This document shows positions 26,032-35,737 of a stretch of 64,000 bases of DNA, piece after piece. The number at the start of each line of letters is the position of its first letter. Positions within the stretch are counted from its first letter, which is position 1. The notes below the pieces were generated by a model that saw nothing but the letters and a program-made list of their open reading frames with translations, was not told where the DNA came from and ran no database searches. Source of the stretch: Paenibacillus sp. GM2. GTDB taxonomy: Bacteria; Bacillota; Bacilli; Paenibacillales; Paenibacillaceae. The translations under genes were made by a program, and so were the position numbers. Where the stretch lies: contig NZ_LN831277.1 of assembly GCF_900069005.2 (NCBI RefSeq), positions 202,217-266,216 of the forward strand. Direction: 5' to 3'.

Positions 26032-27285
26032 ATGTGTAGTAAGTCAAATCAAAATAGCCGTATGCGGCATAGTCAACCGAAACCCAAGGCGGCAGCATGG
26101 GCAGTTCTGATAGGAATTCTTTTTATAGCTGCCAATATGAGGGCGCCGTTAACTTCGGTTGGCCCCTTAATAGGGCTTATTCGAGAGCATATGCATATTT
26201 CAAGCACCTTGGCCGGAATGATCACGACATTGCCTTTGCTCGCTTTTGCGATTTTCTCGCCCTTCGTACCGCGTTTAGGGCGTAAGCTAGGAATTGAACG
26301 GATCATACTGGCTTCTGTCCTTTTTCTGACGATCGGCATTGTGCTTCGTTCCTTGTCGGGAATAACGACTCTTTACCTTGGCACCGCTATTCTGGGCTTG
26401 TCTATTGCCGTCTGCAACGTATTGCTGCCCAGCCTGATTAAGCGGGAGTTCCCTGAACGCATAGGGCTGATGACGGGGATGTATTCCATTTCTATGAACT
26501 TGTTCGGTGCTGCTGCCTCCGGGATTAGCGTTCCGCTGGCCATCGGCATGGGATTAGGCTGGCAGGGGGCGCTAGGGGTTTGGGGTGTTTTAAGCTTCGT
26601 CTCTATTTTATGCTGGCTGCCTCACCTGAAACGCCACACCGGAGGCGTGGCCGTTGTACAAGGTCAGGTATCGGGTCGACAAGTGAATTTATGGCGATCT
26701 CCGCTGGCATGGCAAGTAACAATGTTCATGGGATTGCAATCGATGGTATTCTATGTCATTATCGCCTGGCTGCCTGAGATATTACAGGAGCAGGGGATAT
26801 CCGCAGATCGATCTGGCCTGCTGCTTTCCGTGATGCAGCTTGCGCTGCTTCCATTTACATTCATAGTTCCGGTCATGGCCGGACGCATGCGCAATCAGCG
26901 ATTGTTAGTTACGTTTACGTTCGGACTGCTATTGTTCGGAACACTTGGCCTGCTGTATGGCAGTTCCGCCTTGATTATTGTATGGATGATTATCATTGGA
27001 ATCGGGGGCGGCTTTGCTTTTGGACTAGCCATGATGTTCTTCGGCTTGCGAACGGAAAATGCCCATCAAGCAGCAGAACTGTCCGGGATGGCTCAATCTG
27101 TCGGATATTTGCTTGCTGCCATTGGTCCGACAATGTTTGGTTATTTGCATGATATGACAGGAGGCTGGACGCTTCCTTTATGGATACTGGTTGGCGCTTC
27201 CGTTCTGCTCTTTATTTTTGGCCTTGGTGCCGGTAGAGATCGTTATGTAAACAGCGGTAAACAGACGAATTTAGAAATGGACTAA
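26032..27285 (+). CDS. MFS transporter, CynX/NimT-like
   Basis: A 417-residue twelve-span major facilitator. The first span A-A-N-M-R-A-P-L-T-S-V-G-P-L is typical of the CynX/NimT/YycB group, which exports 2-nitroimidazole in E. coli and handles cyanate or other small compounds in related proteins. Start ATG 26032 follows GGAGAGAAAG. It stands alone opposite an XRE-cupin regulator. The substrate is unknown. Confidence 0.9.
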   Translation: MCSKSNQNSRMRHSQPKPKAAAWAVLIGILFIAANMRAPLTSVGPLIGLIREHMHISSTLAGMITTLPLLAFAIFSPFVPRLGRKLGIERIILASVLFLTIGIVLRSLSGITTLYLGTAILGLSIAVCNVLLPSLIKREFPERIGLMTGMYSISMNLFGAAASGISVPLAIGMGLGWQGALGVWGVLSFVSILCWLPHLKRHTGGVAVVQGQVSGRQVNLWRSPLAWQVTMFMGLQSMVFYVIIAWLPEILQEQGISADRSGLLLSVMQLALLPFTFIVPVMAGRMRNQRLLVTFTFGLLLFGTLGLLYGSSALIIVWMIIIGIGGGFAFGLAMMFFGLRTENAHQAAELSGMAQSVGYLLAAIGPTMFGYLHDMTGGWTLPLWILVGASVLLFIFGLGAGRDRYVNSGKQTNLEMD

Positions 27286-27348
27286 TAACCAAACATAATA
27301 CTTTATTTCTTATAGAGATCTCTTTTAATAGAGATGGGAGTTACCTTA

Positions 27349-27394
27349 GCACATAGCCCCTACCGCTTAGTCGAAAGCAGTAGGGGCTATGTGC
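27349..27394. repeat. Perfect 15-bp inverted repeat without T-run
   Basis: GCACATAGCCCCTAC (27349-27363) pairs with GTAGGGGCTATGTGC (27380-27394) around 16 bases. It lies 60 bases after the MFS gene. Neither strand has a T-run, so it may be a T-less terminator, a transcript stabiliser or a protein site. Confidence 0.55.
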
Positions 27395-27554
27395 ATTAGC
27401 ATGAAGAGCTAGGGTGTATCCTGCGGACAGTTATCTCTCCTCCTCTGAAAACGGTATAATATATCCCATGGAGCGAACATTAAGTTTATAGTTAGAGATG
27501 ACTGAACTCGCAGATGAGCTGTAAATATAACATTTAGTAGGTAAAGGAGAGACC

Positions 27555-29027
27555 ATGACGAAACATAAGCAAACAGGATGGAACTTCGATAACAGCTATG
27601 TCGGCTTGCCGGCATCATTCTATACCCGGATTGATCCGTCTCAAGTACGATCGCCAAAGTTAATTGTCCTCAATTATCCGTTAGCGTCATCTCTCGGGCT
27701 AGACGCCGCGGCGATACAGAGCGATGAAGGGGTAGCGGCACTGGCCGGGAACCGGATTCCTGAGGGAGCCCTGCCTATTGCTCAAGCCTATGCAGGGCAC
27801 CAATTCGGATACTTCGCAATGCTGGGCGATGGCCGGGCCATACTGTTGGGTGAACAGATCTCACCGCAAGGGGAGAGGTTGGATATTCAGCTCAAGGGCT
27901 CGGGCAGAACGCCCTATTCCCGCGGCGGAGACGGCCGGGCTGCGCTTGGTCCGATGCTGCGGGAATATATCATTAGCGAAGCTATGCATGCGCTAGGTAT
28001 CCCGACTACCCGTAGTCTGGCCGTAGTAGCAACGGGGCAGCCAGTCACTCGCGAGAAGGAGTATCCTGGTGCTATTCTCACACGTGTCGCCGCTAGTCAT
28101 ATTCGCGTCGGAACATTTCAATATGCGGCCCATTACGGTACAGTTCAGGATTTGAGAGCGCTCGCCGACTATACAATGGAACGCCATTATCCCAACATCA
28201 CGGCGAATGCGCCGGAGGGGCAGGCACGCTATCTTATGCTGCTTGAGGAGGTCATGAAACGGCAAGCTGCGCTGATTGCCAAATGGCAGCTCGTTGGCTT
28301 CATCCACGGCGTGATGAATACCGATAATATGACGATCAGCGGAGAGACGATCGATTATGGCCCGTGTGCATTTATGGACACCTATGACCCTGAAACCGTA
28401 TTTAGTTCCATAGATTCGATGGGCCGCTATGCATATGGCAATCAGCCATATATCGGCGGATGGAATCTGGCGAGATTTGCCGAGACGCTGCTGCCGCTTC
28501 TTCATGATGATCAGGAGCTGGCGATTGAATTGGCACAGGATAGAATGTCGCTCTACATGGACTTTTATCATGAAGATTGGCTGCAGGGAATGAGATCGAA
28601 GCTGGGGTTAGCGGACAAGGAAGAGGATGACGAACTATTGGTTAACCGGCTGCTTGAACTCATGAAGGAATACGGGGAGGATTATACGAATACCTTTCGG
28701 GCGTTAACTTTGAATGAACTTGAGTGTGCGGAAATGTTCAGATCACCTGGATTTACGGAATGGCACCGTCTCTGGAAGGAGAGACTGGGGCGGCAGCGGG
28801 ATGCGGAAAAAACCTCAACCCAGCTCATGAAGGGCAGCAACCCTGCGATAATTCCTCGTAATTACCGGGTTGAAGCGGCCCTGGAGGCTGCGGAGCAAGG
28901 GGATTTGAGCGTTATGGAGCGGCTGCTGGCTGTTCTGTCCAACCCTTATGCCTATGCGGAAGAGCAGGTGGAATACAGCGTTTTGCCTGAGACTACCCAG
29001 CCCTACCGCACTTACTGCGGCACTTAA
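27555..29027 (+). CDS. selO: SelO-family protein AMPylase (YdiU)
   Basis: A pseudokinase-fold enzyme that transfers AMP from ATP to serine, threonine or tyrosine of proteins, linked to redox stress in studied species. Conserved parts are visible: [42 protein letters not shown], and the catalytic H-G-V-M-N-T-D-N-M followed by [10 protein letters not shown]. 490 residues, typical length for Firmicutes. It ends Y-R-T-Y-C-G-T, without the C-terminal selenocysteine seen in animals. AAAGGAGAGA precedes ATG 27555. Confidence 0.95.
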   Translation: MTKHKQTGWNFDNSYVGLPASFYTRIDPSQVRSPKLIVLNYPLASSLGLDAAAIQSDEGVAALAGNRIPEGALPIAQAYAGHQFGYFAMLGDGRAILLGEQISPQGERLDIQLKGSGRTPYSRGGDGRAALGPMLREYIISEAMHALGIPTTRSLAVVATGQPVTREKEYPGAILTRVAASHIRVGTFQYAAHYGTVQDLRALADYTMERHYPNITANAPEGQARYLMLLEEVMKRQAALIAKWQLVGFIHGVMNTDNMTISGETIDYGPCAFMDTYDPETVFSSIDSMGRYAYGNQPYIGGWNLARFAETLLPLLHDDQELAIELAQDRMSLYMDFYHEDWLQGMRSKLGLADKEEDDELLVNRLLELMKEYGEDYTNTFRALTLNELECAEMFRSPGFTEWHRLWKERLGRQRDAEKTSTQLMKGSNPAIIPRNYRVEAALEAAEQGDLSVMERLLAVLSNPYAYAEEQVEYSVLPETTQPYRTYCGT

Positions 29028-29042
29028 TTCAAACTGACATAG

Positions 29043-29098
29043 CCGCTGCAGAATGGTGAAGCTTGATACGATCATGATCGCCATTTTTGCAGCGGTTT
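29043..29098. terminator. Bidirectional terminator between selO and the LysR gene
   Basis: CCGCTGCA (29043-29050) pairs with TGCAGCGG (29088-29095), with an inner AATGG/CCATT pairing. The genes on both sides converge here. Confidence 0.65.
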
Positions 29099-29129
29099 AT
29101 TATTTAAGATTGCATGTTAAAAACTTTTA

Positions 29130-30017
29130 TCAGGGAGCTTGCCGAATGACCTCTATAAAATGCAACGCCGCAGCCGATAAGGGCTCATGCTTGCGTGTAC
29201 ATATTGCAATTATATTCTTCAGTTGGATTCCCTCGACATACACCCGTGACAATTCTCCCCGTTCCACATCATCCCTCACAACCAGGGAGGATACGAAATT
29301 CGCGCCATATCCGGCGATAACCGCTGTGATGGCCTCATGCAATCCGTTGAACTGCAAAGAGATCGTAGGCGCGGGAACGTTATATGTTCGGCACAGAGAC
29401 AGCAATCTCTCTCGGGTGGAGCTTCCTTCCTCACGCATGACAAAGGGTTCCTTGATGATGTCGGACAGCGTTACCTGCTGATTGGCATAGCGGTGATTTG
29501 GTGCGACGACAAACCATAGCTCATCCTGGAACAGTTCCTCCTTCTGGATTGTCTCCGGGTATTCCTCGTCTATTCCGCCATAAATCGCGATATCCGCCTC
29601 AACATTCAGCAATTGCTTCAGGGCATCGCTGGAATTGGTTGTCGTAATCATGATCTCTACTTGTTCATACTGCTGCTTGAACCTGGCGAGCCAGGCGGGG
29701 ATCAGGAAGTGAGCGGGCAAATAGGTTGCGGCAATCCGGATGCTTCCCTTCGTACCGTTACGATAATGCTCCGCGAATTGTTCTATTTGCTGCTCAACAG
29801 CAAAGAGCCTTCCGGCAAGCTGCGCAAGCTCCTCACCGCCATCGGTTAGAGAGATTCCTCTTCCCTGGGGCTTCAGCAAGGCAATCCCCAGTTCCTTTTC
29901 AAACTTCTTGATTTGCGATGTGATAGAGGGCTGACTTATATTTAACAATTTCGAAGCCCGGGTTACGCTTCCGGTGGATGCGACCGTATGAAATAAACGC
30001 AGTGCATGAAGATTCAT
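29130..30017 (-). CDS. LysR-family transcriptional regulator
   Basis: A 295-residue regulator. Winged helix at 1-60 (F-H-T-V-A-S-T-G-S-V-T-R-A-S-K-L-L-N-I-S-Q-P) and a periplasmic-binding-like effector domain from about 90. It closely resembles CysL/YwfK-type and CbbR-type regulators in its first half. It diverges from the O-methyltransferase gene across 126 bases, the usual arrangement for a LysR protein and its target. The effector is unknown. Confidence 0.93.
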   Translation of the reverse strand: MNLHALRLFHTVASTGSVTRASKLLNISQPSITSQIKKFEKELGIALLKPQGRGISLTDGGEELAQLAGRLFAVEQQIEQFAEHYRNGTKGSIRIAATYLPAHFLIPAWLARFKQQYEQVEIMITTTNSSDALKQLLNVEADIAIYGGIDEEYPETIQKEELFQDELWFVVAPNHRYANQQVTLSDIIKEPFVMREEGSSTRERLLSLCRTYNVPAPTISLQFNGLHEAITAVIAGYGANFVSSLVVRDDVERGELSRVYVEGIQLKNIIAICTRKHEPLSAAALHFIEVIRQAP

Positions 30018-30143
30018 TCGGAACCTCTTTTCTAACTCATATACTTAATATATAAGTTATTGATAAACATATATTATATTTATGATTATAGTTTGCGTAC
30101 AATGAGGTGGGAAGTTAAATCTTTGAAATGGAGAGTGATGAAC

Positions 30144-30812
30144 ATGCATCAAGCGAAAATATGGGAGGAAGTTGACCAATATATTGCGGAGCATTTAATT
30201 CCACATGACCCTATTCTGGAGAGAACACTGGCCGCGAATCGACTGGCTCAGCTGCCTTTGTATGACGTTACTCCAGCTCAAGGCAAATTATTAAATCTAT
30301 TCGTACAAATGATAGGCGCGAAGCGAATTTTGGAGATTGGTACACTCGGGGCATACAGTACGATCTGGATGGCCAGGGCACTGCCATCTGACGGTAAGAT
30401 CGTGACGCTGGAGCTCGATCCCTTCCATGCTCAAGTGGCGGAAGCCAATCTGTCTGTTGCTCAGATAAGCCATATGGTTGAATTGAGGGTGGGGGAGGCC
30501 CTGCATCAGTTGGCCCGGATGGCCGATGAGGGTGTAGAAACCTTTGATTTCATATTTATTGATGCGGATAAACCGAATAATCCCAAATATTTGCAGTGGG
30601 CGCTTCATTTTTCCCATCCGGGAACCGTCATTATGGGAGACAATGTCATCCGCGATGGCGAGATTATCAATGAACAGAGTGAAGACGAACGTGTCCGGGG
30701 CGTCAGACAGTTCTACGACCTGTTGGCGGAAGAGCCGCGGATTACGGCCACAGCGATTCAAACGGTAGGCAGTAAGGGCTATGACGGTTTTATGATGGGC
30801 ATCGTGCGGTAA
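30144..30812 (+). CDS. Class I SAM-dependent O-methyltransferase
   Basis: A 222-residue catechol/caffeoyl-CoA-type O-methyltransferase (family 3). The SAM-binding motif I-L-E-I-G-T-L-G-A-Y-S-T and the metal-binding strand F-I-F-I-D-A-D-K are present, with a late D-N-V-I-R-D-G metal site. ATG 30144 lies 8 bases after GGAGAG; the frame extends upstream without another plausible site. Divergent to a LysR regulator that probably controls it. The natural acceptor is unknown. Confidence 0.9.
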   Translation: MHQAKIWEEVDQYIAEHLIPHDPILERTLAANRLAQLPLYDVTPAQGKLLNLFVQMIGAKRILEIGTLGAYSTIWMARALPSDGKIVTLELDPFHAQVAEANLSVAQISHMVELRVGEALHQLARMADEGVETFDFIFIDADKPNNPKYLQWALHFSHPGTVIMGDNVIRDGEIINEQSEDERVRGVRQFYDLLAEEPRITATAIQTVGSKGYDGFMMGIVR

Positions 30813-31405
30813 TCAGCTCTACTTTCGCAGAGCGAAAGCCGGTTTAAAGTGCACCGGATGCTGTAGCTTGAATACGCGTGGGGGACGGCTGGCGGCCAGC
30901 CTGACGCCGTGTTGTGCGGCTCTTGGCCAGGCAGCCGGAACAGCAGGGGAGTGGGTAAGTTAAAGCGTCGTCAGGGCGGGATACAGCGTGTAGGGGCTGC
31001 AGCGGGTTCTCTGCTTGCGTCAGGAGCGGAATTAGGTTGCTGAGAGCCTTGAGCCCCTGCTGCCCTGAATGATAACGAAACTAGGTATCGTTATTTGCGT
31101 CAAAATGGGTAATTATAAAATTTAACGAAACTGGGTATCGTTATTGGAGCGAAAAAGGGGCTAAATGGCAGGTTTTTCAGCAAATAACGATATGGTGTTT
31201 CGTTAGATTTGAGTGGGTGCTGATTTCGTGGAAATAGCGATATGGAGTTTCGTTAGAGCTCCGAAAGACTTGCCGCCTCCTCGTTTGTCACAAATTTATT
31301 CCTTTTTCATGGTATTTGGCTACCTAACGTCAGTAAGGATTTCGTTTTGTCCGGCCTGGAATGGTATACTTTGTATAATTAGAGTTATTGCCCTGGGAGG
31401 TAAAA
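30813..31405. other. Long non-coding gap with a repeat array
   Basis: No supported gene. The first half is GC-rich, with AGGGGCT (30992-30998) able to pair with AGCCCCT (31052-31058). The second half carries the four-copy repeat at 31073-31255. The last part holds the likely promoter of the TPR-SUKH gene (TATACT near 31365). Confidence 0.6.
31073..31255. repeat. Four copies of a 23-bp element, two direct then two inverted
   Basis: TAACGAAACTAGGTATCGTT(ATT) begins at 31073; a copy with one change begins at 31123; inverted copies occupy 31183-31205 and 31233-31255. Each unit holds TAACGA and TCGTTA (or a one-base variant) as arms of its own small hairpin, and copies within each pair start exactly 50 bases apart. 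Confidence 0.85.
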
Positions 31406-32356
31406 ATGATGAGAGATGATCTTATAGCAAAGCTGGACGAGCTGCATGAAGCAGATGAATTCGAAGAAATTGTAAATACCATTATGGAAATCCCTGCAGA
31501 AGAACGAGATTATGAGCTGACCAGTCATTTAGGACGTGCCATGAATAACCTGGAGCGGTATGAGGAGGCTGTCGAACAGTTTCTGACCATCGCTGAAGAA
31601 GGTCAGGATGACCCTTTGTGGCATTATCGCATAGGATTAGCCTATTATTATCTCGGACAGTATGAGAATGCCCGCAGGGAGTTTGAGGTGGCTGACAGAT
31701 TAGATCCGGGGGATGAAGATACCTTGGAATTCCTGGAGTGGATCGCGGATAAGACGGCTGAACCATCTGCATCGGAGACCCGCGAAGAGTTGGAGGCTGA
31801 ATCGGAGAGCCATACGGAGGCAAGTCTGACCGAAAGTTCATCCGCTTCACAGCATGCCGATATGAACGACTTTTGGGAGGATAGCGACCAGGCGAATGAA
31901 TATATCTCCAAGCCGGTCACGGATGAGCAGATTAGCTCTGTGGAAGAGCAACTGGTCTTCAAGCTGCCCGCTTCCTATATCCAACTGATGAAATTACATA
32001 ATGGGGGGATTCCCCGCAATACGCGCTATCCTATAGGAAGTACGGTGCATGGGCAAAATCATATCGTGATTTCCGGGTTCTTTGGGATTGGCCGGGATAA
32101 GAAGAAGTCATTATGCGGCGAACTTGGCAGCAGATATATGATTGAAAATGGGGGATACCCTGAGATCGGCGTCGTGATCTGCGATTGTCCGGCCGCTGGA
32201 GACGCTGTAATGCTGGATTACCGTCCGTCCGGAAATGACGGCGAGCCGGAGGTTATCTATGTGGACCGTGGGAGCAATAACAAGATCATCAAGCTGGCCG
32301 ATAACTTTGAAGCCTTTATTCAAGGTTTGAGGAAAGCGGAGAATGCGGAAGGATAA
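31406..32356 (+). CDS. TPR-SUKH (SMI1/KNR4) protein
   Basis: A 316-residue cytoplasmic protein. Residues about 20-115 hold two or three tetratricopeptide repeats (A-V-E-Q-F-L-T-I-A-E-E-G, W-H-Y-R-I-G-L-A-Y-Y-Y-L-G-Q-Y-E-N-A-R). A low-complexity acidic/serine linker about 120-175 follows, then a SUKH domain (I-S-S-V-E-E-Q-L-V-F-K-L-P-A-S-Y-I-Q-L-M-K-L-H-N-G-G, later C-P-A-A-G-D-A-V-M-L-D-Y). Start ATG 31406 or 31409 after GGGAGGT. SUKH proteins often serve as toxin immunity or protein-binding modules. No toxin gene is adjacent, and the role is unknown. Confidence 0.8.
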   Translation: MMRDDLIAKLDELHEADEFEEIVNTIMEIPAEERDYELTSHLGRAMNNLERYEEAVEQFLTIAEEGQDDPLWHYRIGLAYYYLGQYENARREFEVADRLDPGDEDTLEFLEWIADKTAEPSASETREELEAESESHTEASLTESSSASQHADMNDFWEDSDQANEYISKPVTDEQISSVEEQLVFKLPASYIQLMKLHNGGIPRNTRYPIGSTVHGQNHIVISGFFGIGRDKKKSLCGELGSRYMIENGGYPEIGVVICDCPAAGDAVMLDYRPSGNDGEPEVIYVDRGSNNKIIKLADNFEAFIQGLRKAENAEG

Positions 32357-32419
32357 CTATAGTTGTCATCCGTTTTATTTGCGATTTCCCGAGCAGCGAT
32401 TTTTACATGAAAGGGAACC

Positions 32420-32462
32420 GAAAAAGCACAGAGCATGCCGGCTTTCAGCTAGCCTCTGTGCT
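32420..32462 (-). terminator. Terminator of the hybrid sensor kinase gene
   Basis: AGCACAGAG pairs perfectly with CTCTGTGCT around 20 bases; on the minus strand five T residues follow. It may also serve the TPR-SUKH gene from the other side. Confidence 0.75.
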
Positions 32463-32491
32463 ATTTATATATAAGCCTTTTGTTGACGGAT

Positions 32492-35400
32492 CTAGCGATT
32501 TCGATGATTGGGAATTATAAAGGATACCGTCGTTCCTTCACCGGGTTGGCTCTTAATAGATAATCCCTGGCCGTACAATTGGATCAATCGCCGATGGGTG
32601 TTGGCTACCCCAATACCGCGCTTGCCCTGCAAGTTTGGGTGAAGTAATTGGTCAATTTTATCCTGATCCATCCCCTTGCCGTTATCGTTCACCTCGATCA
32701 GCGTCCCCATCTCTTGCTGCGCCATGCGGATTCGTACAGTGCCGCCTTGTAAACGGCTTAGCAGGCCGTGTCTGACAGCATTCTCAACCAGCGGCTGTAT
32801 GGACAGTGGAGGAAGCCGCAGTTGAATGTCCGGCTCGACCTCCCACACAATAGACAGCCTGTCCCCAAATCGTTCCTTCTCAATATATAAGTAGGCTTCA
32901 ACCAGCTGCAGTTCATGGGATAACGGGACGAGCTCGCCGGTATTAAGGAAGTCGAAGCTGATTCGCAGAAAAGAAGCGAACGCATCTCCCAGTCTTAGCA
33001 TCTTCTCAGTATCCACCTCACTTAGCGCCATGATGGAATTCAGCGTATTGAACAGAAAATGCGGGTGAATCTGGGCCTGCAGGTAGGCGGCTTCCATCCG
33101 AAGGCGTTCTTTGATCGATCTCTTCAAAGTGGTCAAGGCCTCGACCCGGTATCTCAGTTCCATGGCATCCACAGGCTTGGTCATATAATCATTGGCGCCT
33201 GAAAGGAAGCCTGTATAGATATCAGCCGGCTGGCTGCGCGCGGTCAGCAATAGAACGGGAAGCTCGGATAAGGAATAATTGACTCTTATCCTCTGTGTCA
33301 GTTCATATCCGGACATTTGCGGCATCATAACGTCAGCGATGACCAGATCCCATGATTGGCTGCCAAGCTGTTCCAGAGCCTCTTGGGCAGAAAGGGCCTT
33401 CGTAATGGAGTAGGGTTCCATCGAGAGGATACCGGCAAGCACATTCAGGTTGAGCGGATCATCATCCACAGCAAGGATGTGTACGGTTTCGCCATCCAGG
33501 AGAGCAGGGCTCATTCCGATTGCCGGCAACTCGACCTCCAAAGTATCCGGAACTGCCAGTTCGGCGTAATCTTCTTTAATCCGGTTGATCGTATCCTGGT
33601 GATACGGAGAATGATGCAAGAGCGGAATATCCGACGAATCAGCCAATGGCAGGTCAAAGCTGAATACAGAACCTTTGCCAACCTCCGAATGAACGCTAAG
33701 TGTTCCCCCGTGCAGCTCAATGAGTTGTTGGCATATACTTAATCCGAGTCCAATGCCTCTCCCATCGCTTATGCCGTGTGCGCCTTGCTCGTAAGGAAGA
33801 AATATCCGGCTTTGCGTCTCTTGATCCATGCCAACCCCAGTATCGGATACATGAATATGAACACGGCTATCCTTGACCGCTGCAGATATAGAGATGCGGC
33901 CTTCCTCTGTGTATTTGATCGCGTTATGCAACAGATTATACAGAATTTGTACGAGCCTTTTCTCGTCTGCTCTAACCGCTGGCAACGATTCGGCGATGTT
34001 CATATCGAACTGAACAGGTTTGTCATCTACCAGATACCGAAGCATTTCGAACATTCCAGGAACCATCGCTTGGATTTTCAGCGGCTCCTGCTGCAAAGTG
34101 ATGCGGTGTTCATGAAGACGGGCGACATCCAGCAGATCGTCCAGCATATGCGACATGCGGCGGCTGATCGTGAGGAGCAGGTTCATATTTTTAAGACTTG
34201 TCGGGTCCAGCTTCTGCTGTTCCTTGGTTAAGATCGTATGAGCGATATTCATCATTCCATGCAGCGGCGTTCTCAGTTCGTGAGAAGTGTTGGCCAGGAA
34301 TTGATCCTTGAGCTTATCTTCCTTCTTCAGCTTCTTGTTGAGCTTGGCATTCTCGGCGGACTTGAAGAAGAACTCTCTAAACCAGTACGCTGCGAACCCG
34401 ATAATCGCCGCAATCATGTCCAAGGGATAATAGACAAGCGAAGTATCTTTATAGGAGTTCCATAAGGTCCATAGAATATTCGATATAATACCTGCTGCCG
34501 ACAGCAGCAAGAAGACGCGGCCGTTGTTATTTTCTCCTTTGAGAATCATGGTGATTACTATGTAAATGAACCAAAGGAAGGGCAAAAGGTATAATAATCC
34601 GAATACCCCTACCTCGACGGACCCGTTGACAAATATAGCAGGTGCGACCAGTATAAATGCCGTATATACACCGAGCAATAGGGTACAGATTTCGAGCCAG
34701 ACCCGATTCAGCCTGATGGAAGTAAGCCCTCTGAACACAAGCAGAATAAGGAGGGGCTGCCACAGCTGGGCGAGCAGTCTCACCTTGAGTCCCCATGTAT
34801 AATTAATCGGAAACCAAATCAAAAGGATATTGTCATAACCGGCTATCGTCGCCGTAGCTACTGCCGTTGTTAGCAAGCAGACCAGGGCCAGGGTTCTCTC
34901 TCTAGGATTGAACAGATAAAAGATAAATGCATACAGGCCATGGAGCATCAAGGTAATAAATGTGACCAGCTGAAATCCGATCGAATACCAGCGGGTATAA
35001 TCGATTGCGGCCTGGGAACCAAAACGAATTGAATGCAGAATACCTCCATTAAAAGGATCATCAAAGTTAGCTACTTGAATCATGAGTTCAATTTCGGTCG
35101 TTCCTGTCCCTGAATAAGAAGCCGTATAGGAGGAACTATTGGGCGTATAACGCCATGCGTCTGTAGCGGGCTGGCCGATGATTACCTCGGACATACCGTT
35201 TAACTGTACGGCGGAAGAAGTCTGAACGCCCCGCAGCCAGAAAGCGACGGGCTGATCCAATGGATCCAACAGAATCCGCAGCCGATACGTTCCTGAACCA
35301 AAGGCCAGGTTTGTTCCCTCTGAAACGGCTTGCCCCCAATTCCCCGGGACCTGGACATAATCGGTGGAAGGTTTGCCGGTTCGCTGATCCTGATGAGTTA

Positions 35401-35638
35401 ACAATTGTCCAGGGTAGAACTCCCATGATCCATTCAGTGCAAAGGTGGAGGAATTATCAAGCTCTCTGCCGCGCAGATCCAGCACGCCGTTGATAGCGGT
35501 AATACGCTCCGCCGAAGGGAAGATCACCTCGGACCAAATCCAGCGGAGGCCAAGCAGAATGCTAATGAACAAGGTAACAATGACGATATATTTAATGGCT
35601 GAGTGATTTTTTGGTATCATAACATAAAAATTCGACAC
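32492..35638 (-). CDS. 7TM hybrid sensor with two histidine-kinase cores and a receiver
   Basis: A 1048-residue membrane signalling protein. Order: transmembrane segment 17-37, extracellular 7TMR-DISM-like beta domain about 45-210, seven membrane spans about 218-420, a HisKA/HATPase kinase with phospho-acceptor His453 (T-S-H-E-L-R-T-P-L-H), a receiver with Asp769 (V-I-A-D-V-M-M-P) and Lys821, then a second LytS-type kinase core with His860 (Q-I-H-P-H-F-L-F-N-T-L-N-S) and its own ATPase domain (N-A-V-R-H-G, N-D-N-G-K-G-M). Start GTG 35638 has only a distant AAGGA site, so it is uncertain. The stalk-domain protein lies upstream on the same strand. No separate output regulator adjoins. Confidence 0.92.
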   Translation of the reverse strand: MSNFYVMIPKNHSAIKYIVIVTLFISILLGLRWIWSEVIFPSAERITAINGVLDLRGRELDNSSTFALNGSWEFYPGQLLTHQDQRTGKPSTDYVQVPGNWGQAVSEGTNLAFGSGTYRLRILLDPLDQPVAFWLRGVQTSSAVQLNGMSEVIIGQPATDAWRYTPNSSSYTASYSGTGTTEIELMIQVANFDDPFNGGILHSIRFGSQAAIDYTRWYSIGFQLVTFITLMLHGLYAFIFYLFNPRERTLALVCLLTTAVATATIAGYDNILLIWFPINYTWGLKVRLLAQLWQPLLILLVFRGLTSIRLNRVWLEICTLLLGVYTAFILVAPAIFVNGSVEVGVFGLLYLLPFLWFIYIVITMILKGENNNGRVFLLLSAAGIISNILWTLWNSYKDTSLVYYPLDMIAAIIGFAAYWFREFFFKSAENAKLNKKLKKEDKLKDQFLANTSHELRTPLHGMMNIAHTILTKEQQKLDPTSLKNMNLLLTISRRMSHMLDDLLDVARLHEHRITLQQEPLKIQAMVPGMFEMLRYLVDDKPVQFDMNIAESLPAVRADEKRLVQILYNLLHNAIKYTEEGRISISAAVKDSRVHIHVSDTGVGMDQETQSRIFLPYEQGAHGISDGRGIGLGLSICQQLIELHGGTLSVHSEVGKGSVFSFDLPLADSSDIPLLHHSPYHQDTINRIKEDYAELAVPDTLEVELPAIGMSPALLDGETVHILAVDDDPLNLNVLAGILSMEPYSITKALSAQEALEQLGSQSWDLVIADVMMPQMSGYELTQRIRVNYSLSELPVLLLTARSQPADIYTGFLSGANDYMTKPVDAMELRYRVEALTTLKRSIKERLRMEAAYLQAQIHPHFLFNTLNSIMALSEVDTEKMLRLGDAFASFLRISFDFLNTGELVPLSHELQLVEAYLYIEKERFGDRLSIVWEVEPDIQLRLPPLSIQPLVENAVRHGLLSRLQGGTVRIRMAQQEMGTLIEVNDNGKGMDQDKIDQLLHPNLQGKRGIGVANTHRRLIQLYGQGLSIKSQPGEGTTVSFIIPNHRNR

Positions 35639-35737
35639 AAGGAGGCTGATTCCTTGGGCCGAATTTTGTGATTAGCTATATAATTTGTCATCATCCTGAT
35701 TGGAATTAAAGTACGCATACTCCTGAATCCAGGCCAT

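Noticed and set aside
27993..28571. 192-codon minus-strand ORF inside selO
   Set aside because: Opposite-strand shadow of the strongly conserved SelO core, without its own start signals.
31073..31255. CRISPR array
   Set aside because: Two of the four copies are inverted, there are only four units, and no cas genes are present.
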